DNA of 45,889 nt from a bacterium (GCA_021791545.1 JAJYWL010000011.1:1-45889); one strand, 5' to 3'; positions 32,103-40,313 are shown, counted from the first letter of the stretch. Made by a program: numbers and translations. Notes: generated from the sequence alone by a model not told the origin.

Positions 32103-32837
32103 ATGAGCGGACATTCAAAGTGGGCACAAATAAAACGCCAAAAAGGTGTAAATGATCAGAAAAGGGGAGCAACTTTTACCAAGCTTGCCAATGCAATAAT
32201 GATTGCTGTAAGGCAGGGTGGGGGAATAGGCGATCCTAATCAAAACTTCAGGCTAAGGTTGGCAATTGATGCGGCTAGATCCTCAAACATGCCCAAGGAA
32301 AACATAGAAAGAGCAATCCAAAGAGCTATGGGAAAAGAAGCGGGGGCAATGGAGGAAGTTGTCTACGAAGGATTTGCTCCGGGCGGAGTTTCTGTAATAG
32401 TAGAAGCCGCAACAGACAATTCCATGAGAACAACGGCTGAAGTAAAAAGTATATTTAATAAAGCTGGTGCAAGCTTTGGTCAACCGGGTTCTGTCTCTTA
32501 TCAATTTAAACACATGGGAAGAATAATCCTTAAGAAAAATGATAAAGATTTTGACGAGATTTTTATGGAATGCGTGGATAGTGGAGCAGAGGATGTCGAA
32601 GATGTAGGGGATGAAGTATTCGTTTATACAGATATGCCAAGCCTTATGAAAGTAAAAGACGAACTTTCGGGTAAAGGTCTTGAAGTCTTGGAAGCGGATT
32701 ACGTAAGAGAACCTTCTGTGACTATTCCGATTGGAGATAAGGGACAGGCCGAGAAGATACATAATTTCCTCGAGACTTTAGAAAATCTTGACGATGTACA
32801 GAAAGTCTACACGAACATGCTTGAAACTTATGAATAA
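32103..32837 (+). CDS. YebC/PmpR family DNA-binding or ribosome-associated regulator
   Basis: 244 residues, full length. The start MSGHSKWAQIKRQKGVNDQK and NMPKENIERAIQRAMGKEAG are diagnostic. Members were first described as transcription regulators (PmpR) and more recently linked to relief of polyproline stalling on ribosomes, which would match the Pro-rich proteins encoded here. The membrane gene downstream overlaps its last eight bases. Confidence 0.93.
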   Translation: MSGHSKWAQIKRQKGVNDQKRGATFTKLANAIMIAVRQGGGIGDPNQNFRLRLAIDAARSSNMPKENIERAIQRAMGKEAGAMEEVVYEGFAPGGVSVIVEAATDNSMRTTAEVKSIFNKAGASFGQPGSVSYQFKHMGRIILKKNDKDFDEIFMECVDSGAEDVEDVGDEVFVYTDMPSLMKVKDELSGKGLEVLEADYVREPSVTIPIGDKGQAEKIHNFLETLENLDDVQKVYTNMLETYE

Positions 32838-33651
32838 CATATTTGGGAAGCGTTCCCGTTTAAGAAGTTTCCTCAGAAGACTTGCCCTAAGTAAAAGGCA
32901 AAAATTCATAATATCCGTTCTTATACTTTCTTTATTCCTTTTTATATCCGAACACTTTTTTAGCGCAATCGGATTATACTTTGTCTTTTTTCTTTCCTTA
33001 TTCACAGATTTTTTCCTTTTCCTTTCCTTGAGAAACGATCTTAAGGAAAATTTTTCATGGAAGATATTTATTCTTCCATTTTTTTATAGTCTTGCGGTGG
33101 GGATGTTCTACTTACTTGTTCCAGCAAGGTTTCTAACCAGGATAGGAATGACTTCTTTGTATGCCTTGGGACTTTATTCGCTCTTTTTAAGTGAAAATAT
33201 ATTTACCGTATCGGCAATAAGAACGATTCAGCTTCTTTCTGGAGCAAGAACAGTAGCTTTTGCCCTGACTCTTCTTTCATATTTTTTCCTTTCCAATGTT
33301 ATTTTTTCCTTCCATATAAATGTATTTATAACTCTTCTTCTTGTTTTTGGTTACACTTTACCCATGGTAACTCATTCTCTTTGGATGTATACCTTTAACA
33401 AAGATATCCTTTCGGATATATCGTGGATATTTTCCCTTACTCTTTGTCTTGTCGAAGGAGCTCTTCTCCTTTGGTTCTGGCCAAGTACTCCCACGGTAAT
33501 TGCTCTTTTTCTTTCCGGATTTTTCTACATAATCGTAGGGCTTTCCCAGGTCTGGTTTGAAAAAAGATTATTTAGGAGCGTAATCCTAGAATATGCATGG
33601 GTTGCAATAGTTGTATTTGTAGTCCTCGTATTATTTACTTCTTGGAAATGA
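32830..33651 (+). CDS. Polytopic membrane protein, unknown function
   Basis: 273 residues from MNNIFGKRSRLRS. A basic N-terminus is followed by about eight membrane helices spanning the rest of the chain; there is no soluble domain or recognisable motif apart from short Lys/Arg loops. The ATG at 32830 overlaps the yebC stop by eight bases (ATGAATAA), typical of coupling, and avoids reading far into yebC as an earlier ATG would. Family not recognised. Confidence 0.6.
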   Translation: MNNIFGKRSRLRSFLRRLALSKRQKFIISVLILSLFLFISEHFFSAIGLYFVFFLSLFTDFFLFLSLRNDLKENFSWKIFILPFFYSLAVGMFYLLVPARFLTRIGMTSLYALGLYSLFLSENIFTVSAIRTIQLLSGARTVAFALTLLSYFFLSNVIFSFHINVFITLLLVFGYTLPMVTHSLWMYTFNKDILSDISWIFSLTLCLVEGALLLWFWPSTPTVIALFLSGFFYIIVGLSQVWFEKRLFRSVILEYAWVAIVVFVVLVLFTSWK

Positions 33652-33706
33652 TAATAGGGAAGAGTATTGCATCAAAGAGCCTATAGTTATATAATTATTA
33701 AGTTTT

Positions 33707-34330
33707 ATGGAAAGATCAGTAGCACTTATTGAAAATGAAGCTTATCGTATTGGAGAAATGGTAGATTTCATGGAAAGCCATGTAGTTGATATAGGAGGAA
33801 TGGCACAGATAAGGGGGGAGGTTGCTTCGGGAATTAGGCTTAGAGATGCTGCAGGCCTTATGATACAGCAAACTACAGAGCTTGCTATGCAGGATGCTAT
33901 TGCTTGGAGTATTTATTATTCTTCGGCTTATTTAAAACATCCATTGCCGGATGTTGTAAATTTCCTAGAAGATAGGATTGCTAATCCAACTAAAGATAAC
34001 CCTAACTATGTACTTGCTTGTTCATATAAGACAGTAGATCAGCCTAATGGAGTTATAAGTTTTTCTAAATATAATCTTGCTAACGTTGCTGCTAATATCG
34101 AAGGAAGGGGAGTTCCGCAGCATTTACCTCTTGCTAATCTCTCCGCTCATGAAGTTTATCATTTGCTTCAGGTAGACAGGTTTCCTGCTTGCAATTTAAG
34201 ACATACAGCAAAAATTAACTTAGATAATAACGATTATTGGAATAATACTTGGTCCGAAAGAGGAGCAAATATCTTTGGGCGTTATTTTGAAGAGGCAAGA
34301 GAGATTCTTATCGGTAAAATGTCTTTATAA
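33707..34330 (+). CDS. HExxH-containing putative metalloprotein
   Basis: 207 residues, no family recognised. LSAHEVYHLLQVDRFP has an H148-E149-x-x-H152 motif, and Glu184 in NTWSERGANIFGRYFEEA, 32 residues on, could be the third zinc ligand as in gluzincins. The N-terminal 70 residues are helical (RLRDAAGLMIQQTTELAMQD). There is no signal peptide or membrane helix, so it would act in the cytoplasm or be released by lysis. It stands alone, followed by the large repeat-rich gap. Confidence 0.58.
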   Translation: MERSVALIENEAYRIGEMVDFMESHVVDIGGMAQIRGEVASGIRLRDAAGLMIQQTTELAMQDAIAWSIYYSSAYLKHPLPDVVNFLEDRIANPTKDNPNYVLACSYKTVDQPNGVISFSKYNLANVAANIEGRGVPQHLPLANLSAHEVYHLLQVDRFPACNLRHTAKINLDNNDYWNNTWSERGANIFGRYFEEAREILIGKMSL

Positions 34331-34351
34331 ATGATTTCTAAATTTCAATTT

Positions 34352-34372
34352 TTAGCCTCAACTTAGCTTCAT
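34352..34372 (+). repeat. Left pair of TTAGCYTCA repeats
   Basis: TTAGCCTCAA (34352-34361) and TTAGCTTCAT (34363-34372) in tandem. The same pair occurs inverted at 35023-35042; another forward copy is at 34427-34436. Confidence 0.5.
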
Positions 34373-34440
34373 AATCCTTTAAAAAAAACGACATAATTCA
34401 TTGGCAGGGAAGAGGAGAGGGTCATTTTAGCTTCAAATGA

Positions 34441-34471
34441 TATAGTTTGATATATGTTATAGTTTGATATA
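34441..34471 (+). repeat. 14-base direct repeat followed by a 14-base palindrome
   Basis: TATAGTTTGATATA occurs at 34441-34454 and again at 34458-34471 (period 17). Two bases later TTATAGGCCTATAA (34473-34486) is a perfect palindrome, and TTATAGG repeats at 34490-34496. Confidence 0.55.
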
Positions 34472-34515
34472 GTTATAGGCCTATAATAATTATAGGATGT
34501 TTTTCAAATTCAAAA

Positions 34516-34524
34516 TGTGGATAA
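34516..34524 (-). promoter_or_regulatory. Single consensus DnaA-box sequence
   Basis: TGTGGATAA is the reverse complement of the consensus TTATCCACA. It is the only perfect box I found in the gap, next to AT-rich repeats. One box alone does not make an origin, and dnaA/dnaN are not in the window. Confidence 0.3.
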
Positions 34525-35022
34525 CTTATATTAGATTTCACGGAAAATCGGTAATAGTTTTCACGGAGTAGTAGGAAGCCTCTCTAGCCTAGGTATTTGA
34601 GCATAGATTCAAGCATACGAAAAAAATACGAATGTCTCTTTCTCATGTTGCCAGGGCTCCTCCTTAGGGAAGGGCTGCAAGATTTGTTATTAATAAAAAT
34701 TTGTTGTAGACCTCTAGAAGAGGGAGTAAAATTTCTATTTATATATTTAATTGTTCTTATATTTCCTCTCTCGGTGTCTAAGATAAAAAATGACATATTT
34801 GAGCGCTGGGAAAGAGAGAGTGATTATGTCGTACAATAATACTTTTACGACACGACTCATGGCTAGATCCGGGGGGAAGTGGTCTTTTTTGTCCAATTCT
34901 TTATTACATATTTGTTGAATTTTTTTAATGTTTATATTTCCTCTCCTATATATTGCTCTATTTTTCTCCAGGTCCAGAATTCAAGTCCCTCCCCCACTAT
35001 AGGTTATAAATATTTTTATAAT

Positions 35023-35042
35023 TTGAGGCTAATTGAAGCTAA
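35023..35042 (-). repeat. Right, inverted pair of TTAGCYTCAA repeats
   Basis: TTGAGGCTAA (35023-35032) and TTGAAGCTAA (35033-35042) are reverse complements of TTAGCCTCAA and TTAGCTTCAA. With 34352-34372 they bracket about 690 bases as imperfect terminal inverted repeats. A further forward copy with one change, TTAGCCTCGA, is at 35075-35084 by the murI promoter. Confidence 0.5.
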
Positions 35043-35089
35043 TTTTTGTAATTTTTTATGGCTATTGCACACTCTTAGCCTCGAGATAG

Positions 35090-35098
35090 TGGTATAAT
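35090..35098 (+). promoter_or_regulatory. Extended -10 of murI
   Basis: TGG-TATAAT with 11 bases to the ATG at 35110. A TTAGCCTCGA repeat copy ends six bases upstream of it. Confidence 0.55.
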
Positions 35099-35109
35099 CT
35101 ATCTCATCT

Positions 35110-35914
35110 ATGTCTAATTCACTTCCAATAGGTATATTTGATTCAGGCATTGGAGGTCTCACGGTAACTAAGGCCATTATGGAGCTTTTGCCTTCAGAAA
35201 ATTTAATTTACTTAGGAGACACTGCGAGAGTTCCTTATGGAATAAGAGACAAAAAAAACAATTACGGAATTTGCACTGGAGATTACAAATTTTCTTTTAA
35301 AAAAGAAAGTAAAAGTTCTGGTTGTTGCATGTAATACAATTTCTGCAACATCTTTAAATGAGATTAAGAAAGTTTCTAATGTTCCGGTAATTGATGTTAT
35401 CGATCCGACAGTCTGTAAGGCTCTAGAATCGTCTAAAAATAAAAAGATCGGAGTAATTGGTACAAGAGCAACAGTAGATAGTAAGGCTTATGATTTAGAG
35501 TTTGATAAAAAAGGTGCTAAGGTTACTTTTTCAAAAGCTTGTCCATTATTTGTTCCTTTAGCAGAAGAAGGTTTTATAAAACACAAAGCTTCTGAAATTA
35601 TTGCAAAAGAATACCTTTCAATTTTTAGAAAAAAAGTAGATGTTTTAATCTTGGGATGTACCCATTATCCTGTTCTTAAAGAATTAATACAGAAATCTGT
35701 AGGATCTGATATAGCATTGATCGACTCCGCAAATCCCACCGCAGAGGCTTTAAAGAATCTTTTAGAAGAAAAAAATTTATTAAATCCTTCTAAGTTTAAA
35801 GGTAAATTAAAATTTTATGTTACAGATGCCCCAGATCGTGTATATAAAATAGCGAACATATTTTTTAATGGAAATTTCCCTGGTAATTTAGAAAGAATTG
35901 ATCTTTCTAAATAA
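35110..35914 (+). pseudogene. murI: Glutamate racemase gene split by a frameshift in an A8 run
   Basis: Frame 1 gives [20 protein letters not shown] and [13 protein letters not shown], then derails and stops at 35334. Dropping one A from the A8 run at 35251-35258 joins it to an open frame to 35914: the combined 267-residue product is a complete MurI with both catalytic Cys (VVACNTIS and LILGCTHYP) and no other lesion. MurI supplies D-Glu for peptidoglycan and murB is nearby in the genome, so real loss would be surprising. A sequencing/assembly error or slippage on A8 is as likely as a true pseudogene. Confidence 0.85.
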
Positions 35915-35923
35915 TCTTCTTTT

Positions 35924-36544
35924 TTAGTTTTGTTTTCCGCTTTCATCGTGGCATTTGTAGGCTTTCTTATCACACATATTTTGACATGTAGGATCGTTTT
36001 TGAAGGTAGCCGGACATTGACTCTGGGCGGGATTAGAATAGGCTATGCATGAGCCGCTGGGTGAACAAGCATAATATTTAACGCATCCTTCATCAAGTGA
36101 TACATTTGTGCTGGAAGTCCCATAATTGAAAGCGCACTGATTGCCACAGCCAAATCTACATCCGACATCATCTATGCTTTTATCTTTAGTATTTTCCAGA
36201 TTAGCCAGTAGTTTAAACCAGGTATGGCAGGAGTTATTATCTGTTTCGTATTCATAATCTTTTCCGCTGGGATTACAAGGAATTTTAGAAAAATAAGTGA
36301 CATTATTCTTTTCAAAAGCTTGACCACAAGCCGGTAAAGAATCAGGATAACATCCTTTGTTATCATCATTGTAAGCTGTAAGAGCATTCCTAATCTGTAT
36401 AAGATCTTCCTTTACTTTCGCATCTCTGGCTTTAGATATTTGAGGACCTATCGTTATAAAGGTAACAAAAGCAAGTATGGACATTATTCCGAGGGCTATG
36501 AGGAGTTCTATTAAAAGAAAGCCTTTTAAATTTCGCTTCTTCAT
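35924..36544 (-). CDS. Type IV pilin-like (prepilin) protein, Cys-rich
   Basis: 206 residues. The N-terminus KKRNLKGFLLIELLIALGIM is a class III signal: cleavage after Gly8, Phe as first mature residue, Glu at mature position 5 and a hydrophobic helix to about residue 30. The rest has about a dozen Cys (CYPDSLPACG, CRFGCGNQCAF, CVKYYACSPSGSC, CQNMCDKKAYKC), suggesting a disulfide-rich head. It would be a pilus or pseudopilus subunit; no assembly genes are in the window. The start is backed by TGA-GATAAT (36559-36551, minus) six bases upstream. Confidence 0.8.
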   Translation of the reverse strand: MKKRNLKGFLLIELLIALGIMSILAFVTFITIGPQISKARDAKVKEDLIQIRNALTAYNDDNKGCYPDSLPACGQAFEKNNVTYFSKIPCNPSGKDYEYETDNNSCHTWFKLLANLENTKDKSIDDVGCRFGCGNQCAFNYGTSSTNVSLDEGCVKYYACSPSGSCIAYSNPAQSQCPATFKNDPTCQNMCDKKAYKCHDESGKQN

Positions 36545-36581
36545 AGATAAATTATCTCATTATTTATCTTTTCGGACAACT

Positions 36582-37037
36582 TTAATAAATTTTCTTAATT
36601 ATGTAAATCTTTATTTTACTATTGGGAGCCATTATTTCTATACTTTGACTACTTTCTTTGTTCATTAATTCTTTCCCTAAAGGAGAGTTCTGAGATATCT
36701 TTCCTTCCCTTGGATTTGCTTCAAAGTCCCCTACGATTTCAAATTCTTTGGTCTCCCCTTCTGTTTCCAGTAAAATTTTTGATCCAAGATCTATTTTATT
36801 TTTTGAAACTTTTTTGATAGGAGTTGCATAGGTCAGAAAATATTTAATTCTTCTTAATTGTCTGTCTATATCGTAAAGTTCAGATTTAGCGGCTTTGTAG
36901 AGTCCGTTTTCCGAAAGATCTCCCATTTCTCTGGCACGAGAAACACTTTTTACTGTTTCTTTTCTTCTTTGGGTTAGTTCCTCTTGTTCTTTCTTAAGTT
37001 TTTCGAGGCCTTCTTCGGTAAAGGGAATCCTTTTCAT
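36582..37037 (-). CDS. greA: Transcription elongation factor GreA
   Basis: 151 residues. The N-terminal coiled coil (about 5-75) carries the acidic tip MGDLSENGLYKAAKSE that reaches the polymerase active site, with Asp and Glu in place. The C-terminal FKBP-like domain contains ISQNSPLGKELMNKESSQ. It rescues backtracked RNA polymerase. Its ATG is one base after the stop of the upstream SH3-like gene, implying coupling. Confidence 0.93.
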   Translation of the reverse strand: MKRIPFTEEGLEKLKKEQEELTQRRKETVKSVSRAREMGDLSENGLYKAAKSELYDIDRQLRRIKYFLTYATPIKKVSKNKIDLGSKILLETEGETKEFEIVGDFEANPREGKISQNSPLGKELMNKESSQSIEIMAPNSKIKIYIIKKIY

Positions 37038-37038
37038 T

Positions 37039-37665
37039 TCAATTATTCGGAGGCTCTACAGAGACTTTACCAAGCTCATCTTCAGTTAATGTTTCTCCGT
37101 GAATATTGGCGACCATTTTTCCGTCTTGGTCTTGCTGAAGGTTAACAAATTCTCCTCCTTCGGGTTCAACAAAACCTGAAGTCATCTGTCCAATGCTGAT
37201 ATATAAATTTTCCTCTGTATCGATTCCCAGATTGTTTACCACAGCTGGTATAGTGATCCAGAGTCCCTGTTTTCTTGAGTCGGCAGCATTCTGTCCCTTT
37301 GTTATTTCAGGGTGTTCGATATAGAAGGTTGTTGCACCTTTAAGGTCTACGCCGTTCCATGATTTTACTTTCTCCCATGAGACAACATTACTTCCTGATT
37401 GACTACCGCCGGGAATATCGGGGCTTGTTCTTAAGTTAACTCCTTCCGATATTTTGAAATCTCCCGTATATGCTTCGCTTGGTTTTGGATCAAAACCCTT
37501 TAAGACTTCTCCTGCTCCTAACGCTACAGCTGCGGCTACTCCTGCGCCCGCAACTACTTTAAGAGCATTACCCCATCTTCTTCTTGAAAGTTCTCTTCTT
37601 CTTACAGGATCATAAGCATGTTCGCGACTTCTTGGGAGGTCTCTTCTTTCTGCGTATTCAGTCAT
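37039..37665 (-). CDS. Membrane-anchored protein with SH3-like motif
   Basis: 208 residues. An Arg-rich cytoplasmic N-terminus (RDLPRSREHAYDPVRRREL) precedes one membrane helix at about 36-58. Outside it, ISEGVNLRTSPD (about 72-83) is the typical start of a bacterial SH3 domain; the remainder is mixed beta (TTFYIEHPEITKG, LWITIPAVVNNLG) with an acidic end. It may bind cell-wall or surface polymer. TTGACA with a weak -10 (TAGGCT) leaves six bases to the ATG. Co-transcribed with greA. Confidence 0.6.
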   Translation of the reverse strand: MTEYAERRDLPRSREHAYDPVRRRELSRRRWGNALKVVAGAGVAAAVALGAGEVLKGFDPKPSEAYTGDFKISEGVNLRTSPDIPGGSQSGSNVVSWEKVKSWNGVDLKGATTFYIEHPEITKGQNAADSRKQGLWITIPAVVNNLGIDTEENLYISIGQMTSGFVEPEGGEFVNLQQDQDGKMVANIHGETLTEDELGKVSVEPPNN

Positions 37666-37702
37666 ATATTCAGCCTAGCATGAGGCTATAAATTTGTCAA
37701 AC

Positions 37703-39157
37703 CTAATTAAAGAATTTATCTACTAAAAGTTTCTGTAGTTCGGTATCCATTCCGTCATATCCCAATGCCCATATTCCTACACCTTTAAGGGCCTTCTTAT
37801 TTATGAAGTCATATTTTATTCCCAATGACCTTACGTTATCAAAATGGACGACGTGCTGTTGGCCGTCAGTGTCTCTATACGTGTAGAAAGGTGTCTGCGA
37901 TGTGTCATTCCAGGATAGCTGGATATTTTTGCTGTTATCCTCAAGTACGGCATAAGGAAGTATTTGTGTAGTTGCGGCAGAAGGTGAAGCATCCGACGTT
38001 TCAAGCCAGTCATAGCCATAGTAAGGAACCGCAAGGATAAGTTTACTCGGAGGTACTTGTTCCAGATAATTTTGGACGTATCCGATTATATTCGTGTCTC
38101 CTCCCATAGCAGATACAGGTCCCGGGTTTCCTAGTGGCGTATGCATGTCGTAGCCCATTATTACGAATGCATCGATATTTGGTGCTAAAACAGGTATATC
38201 AAAAAGGTCTTTTTCCGAGCCTGATACAAGATACGTATCTACTGTCAAACTTGTGTTTGGGAATTGCCTTCTCATTTCGGCATTAAGATTTGTGATTAGT
38301 CTTGTAAAGCCGCTTCTGACTCCTTCCGAAGGTTCTCCTACATATTCAAAATCAATGTTTATTCCATCAAGGTTCTTGGAATTAAGAAGATATATGGCAT
38401 TTGAGATGAATGCTTTTTGAGAAGTATCGGATAACGAAAGTTTTTCTATATTATCGTTGTTAAAAGATTTGAGAGTAAGATAAACCTTGACGTTTTGGAG
38501 TTTTGCTCTTTTTATGAGTTTATCGACTTCCGGATTTTTCCACATAGCCCAACCGGGGTCCATCTGATCATTATTAGCCTTGGTGACTATATTTCCCTGG
38601 CTATCTGTCTCAAGACCGAAAAGACTTATTGAAGTAACAGTTTGCAGGTTAATTTTATCCTGTTCCGGGATCATCCAATATGGGAAAAATCCTAATACTT
38701 CTTTTTTTGGACTTCCCGTAATGGTAAGTTTAATATTGTTGCTTGGTACAGAAAAAGTTTTTGAAATATCTATTGGCTTAAGGTTTGCATAAACAATAGG
38801 GACAGCATTGGTTTTAAGAGTAATTGAAGTTGTTCCTGTCGTTTCTTGAGCAGGAGAGATGTTAATCTGGTCTTTACCTATGGAAATTTTTATAAAAGAA
38901 GGAATGGCTATAAGAAGTACGATTACGGCTGTTGCTACTATCCATCTTTTATTCAGTTTTATGTTTGGAAGTTTCTTAAATCCGATATGTTTCTCTTCTT
39001 TTTTGGGAGGAAGTGTCGCTCCACTTAGCGCAAGATTAAATTCTTCTTCCGTTGCTCCCACAGCCATCACATGTCTTTTTAATTCTTCTGTGTTTTGAGC
39101 GTATTCCGGCCTTACTTTAAGGTATTCTTTTATGAGCTTGATGTAATCTTCCCGCAT
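37703..39157 (-). CDS. Membrane-anchored GH18-type glycosidase
   Basis: About 484 residues. The cytoplasmic N-terminal 70 residues include a small helical part (YIKLIKEYLKVRPEYAQNTE); one membrane helix follows at about 73-90. The outside GH18 barrel starts near 155 (VLGFFPYWMIPEQDKINLQT) and has the catalytic motif LDGINIDFEYVG, with the acid Glu present. This form (DGxNIDFE) is that of the SleL/YaaH-type peptidoglycan or chitin-like hydrolases. It likely cuts cell-wall glycan. An ATG three bases upstream (39160) is possible; the promoter spacing favours 39157. Confidence 0.85.
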   Translation of the reverse strand: MREDYIKLIKEYLKVRPEYAQNTEELKRHVMAVGATEEEFNLALSGATLPPKKEEKHIGFKKLPNIKLNKRWIVATAVIVLLIAIPSFIKISIGKDQINISPAQETTGTTSITLKTNAVPIVYANLKPIDISKTFSVPSNNIKLTITGSPKKEVLGFFPYWMIPEQDKINLQTVTSISLFGLETDSQGNIVTKANNDQMDPGWAMWKNPEVDKLIKRAKLQNVKVYLTLKSFNNDNIEKLSLSDTSQKAFISNAIYLLNSKNLDGINIDFEYVGEPSEGVRSGFTRLITNLNAEMRRQFPNTSLTVDTYLVSGSEKDLFDIPVLAPNIDAFVIMGYDMHTPLGNPGPVSAMGGDTNIIGYVQNYLEQVPPSKLILAVPYYGYDWLETSDASPSAATTQILPYAVLEDNSKNIQLSWNDTSQTPFYTYRDTDGQQHVVHFDNVRSLGIKYDFINKKALKGVGIWALGYDGMDTELQKLLVDKFFN

Positions 39158-39164
39158 CATATTT

Positions 39165-39235
39165 AGTATGCCTAATTTGATGCTCTTGTGTCAACCTGCT
39201 TGAGCTTGACAAACTTCTCCGCTGTGTCGCACAAT
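39165..39235. promoter_or_regulatory. Divergent promoters for the GH18 and Xer genes
   Basis: Minus strand: TTGACA (39194-39189), 18 bases, CATACT (39170-39165), seven bases to the ATG at 39157. Plus strand: TTGACA (39206-39211), 18 bases, CACAAT (39230-39235), seven bases to the ATG at 39243. Both are leaderless in layout. Confidence 0.5.
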
Positions 39236-39242
39236 TAAATTG

Positions 39243-40217
39243 ATGGACGAGAATAATACGCAGGGGAAAGAAGAAAAACCAAAGCTAAGAAATGAACTTT
39301 CCGGACTTATTGATCAATTTCTCGAATATTTGGAAATTGAGAAAAACTGCAGTAAGCTGACAATACGGGATTATAGGCATTATCTTGAGATATTCAACGA
39401 GTGGTTCTCCTCTACTCTTCCCGATAAATCATATGAAGATCTGGATCTTGCAACCGTTAGAAGATATAGGGTTTATCTTTCAAATAGAGTTGACGAGCAG
39501 GATATTCCTATTAAGCGTGTAACCCAAAATTATTATGTAATTGCCTTAAGATCATTTCTCCGTTTTCTTATAAAAAACGATTTTAAGACTCTTGAGCCTT
39601 CAAAAATTGATCTTCCTAAGACCGAAAGCAGAAGCCTTAAATTTCTGGAAAAAGAACAGGTAGATAGGCTCGTCACAAGTGTGGATACATCAACCGAAGA
39701 AGGAATCAGGGACAGGACAATTCTGGAGCTTCTCTTCTCCACCGGTCTTCGTGTATCCGAGCTTTGCAAATTAAATCATGCCCAGATTAATTTAGAGAGG
39801 CGTGAGTTCGGAGTCATCGGAAAAGGAGGAAGAGCAAGGGTCGTTTTTGTATCTGATAGGGCTGCCGATTGGATCAAAAGATATATGGATAAAAGAGAAG
39901 ATGACTATAAGCCTTTATTCATCAGATACTCTGGGTCTAAAAGTGAAGAGAATAACGGAGAGAAGATGAGACTTACTCCAAGAAGTGTCGAAAGGATAGT
40001 TAAAAAGTACGTGAGAGCAGCGAAAATACCTGTAGATGCGACCGTACATACATTAAGACATAGCTTTGCTACGGATTTGCTTACCAACGGAGCCGATCTT
40101 CGCTCTGTCCAGGAAATGCTAGGTCACAAGAATATCGCCACTACTCAAATATATACTCATATTACAAATAAACAGCTTCACGACGTCCATAAGAACTTCC
40201 ATTCAGGAAATAAGTAG
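39243..40217 (+). CDS. Tyrosine recombinase, XerC/XerD type
   Basis: 324 residues. The SAM-like N-terminal domain covers about 10-110 (LIDQFLEYLEIEKNCSKLTI). The catalytic domain has Arg in FSTGLRVSELC, Lys in GKGGRARVV, H-x-x-R in VHTLRHSFATDLL, His in MLGHKNIATTQ and the nucleophile Tyr in IYTHI. It should resolve chromosome dimers at dif; a lone Xer copy is common in small genomes. No phage or integron context is seen, so it is unlikely to be a mobile integrase. Confidence 0.9.
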   Translation: MDENNTQGKEEKPKLRNELSGLIDQFLEYLEIEKNCSKLTIRDYRHYLEIFNEWFSSTLPDKSYEDLDLATVRRYRVYLSNRVDEQDIPIKRVTQNYYVIALRSFLRFLIKNDFKTLEPSKIDLPKTESRSLKFLEKEQVDRLVTSVDTSTEEGIRDRTILELLFSTGLRVSELCKLNHAQINLERREFGVIGKGGRARVVFVSDRAADWIKRYMDKREDDYKPLFIRYSGSKSEENNGEKMRLTPRSVERIVKKYVRAAKIPVDATVHTLRHSFATDLLTNGADLRSVQEMLGHKNIATTQIYTHITNKQLHDVHKNFHSGNK

Positions 40218-40284
40218 GCCTTTTTAGTAGCTTCCCTTTGCTTCGTATAAGGGTTAATTTACAAACTTATAGTGAAATTACTCC

Positions 40285-40313
40285 TTGCAGTGTCTTTTTT
40301 TGTCTGTTAAGAT
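40285..40313 (+). promoter_or_regulatory. Promoter of the first lysozyme-like gene
   Basis: TTGCAG (40285-40290), 17 bases, TAAGAT (40308-40313) with TG two bases before it. It places the in-frame TTG and ATG codons at 40285 and 40312 inside the promoter and so rules them out as starts. Confidence 0.5.

Larger units (their letters stand above)
34331..35109. other. Gene-free AT-rich gap of 779 bases with repeats and hairpins
   Basis: No convincing gene is seen on either strand. The gap holds six copies of TTAGCYTCRA (pairs at both ends in opposite orientation), a 14-base direct repeat, a 14-base palindrome, one perfect DnaA-box sequence, a repeated TTTCACGGA (34536-34544, 34559-34567) and several hairpins (CCTCT/AGAGG at 34711-34723; TGTCGTA/TACGACA at 34827-34852). 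Two GC-richer islands (about 34650-34680 and 34860-34890) stand out. It could be a decayed mobile element, a structured RNA gene or a regulatory region for murI. Confidence 0.5.

Noticed and set aside
34516-34524. Replication origin at the DnaA box
   Set aside because: Only one consensus box, with no cluster and no dnaA, dnaN or rpmH nearby. Kept only as a single site with low confidence.
34584-34839. Overlapping open frames of 70 (minus) and 80 (plus) codons in the large gap
   Set aside because: Neither has a promoter/start pattern like other genes here, a Shine-Dalgarno sequence or a recognisable motif; the segment is better explained by hairpins and repeats.
39243-40217. Xer-type recombinase as a phage or integron integrase
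   Set aside because: No attachment repeats, cassette sites or phage genes nearby, and the sequence is of the housekeeping XerC/D type.
40218-40284. Hairpin CCCTT/AAGGG after the Xer gene as a terminator
   Set aside because: The stem is only 5 bp with a 10-base loop and no T run; too weak to call.
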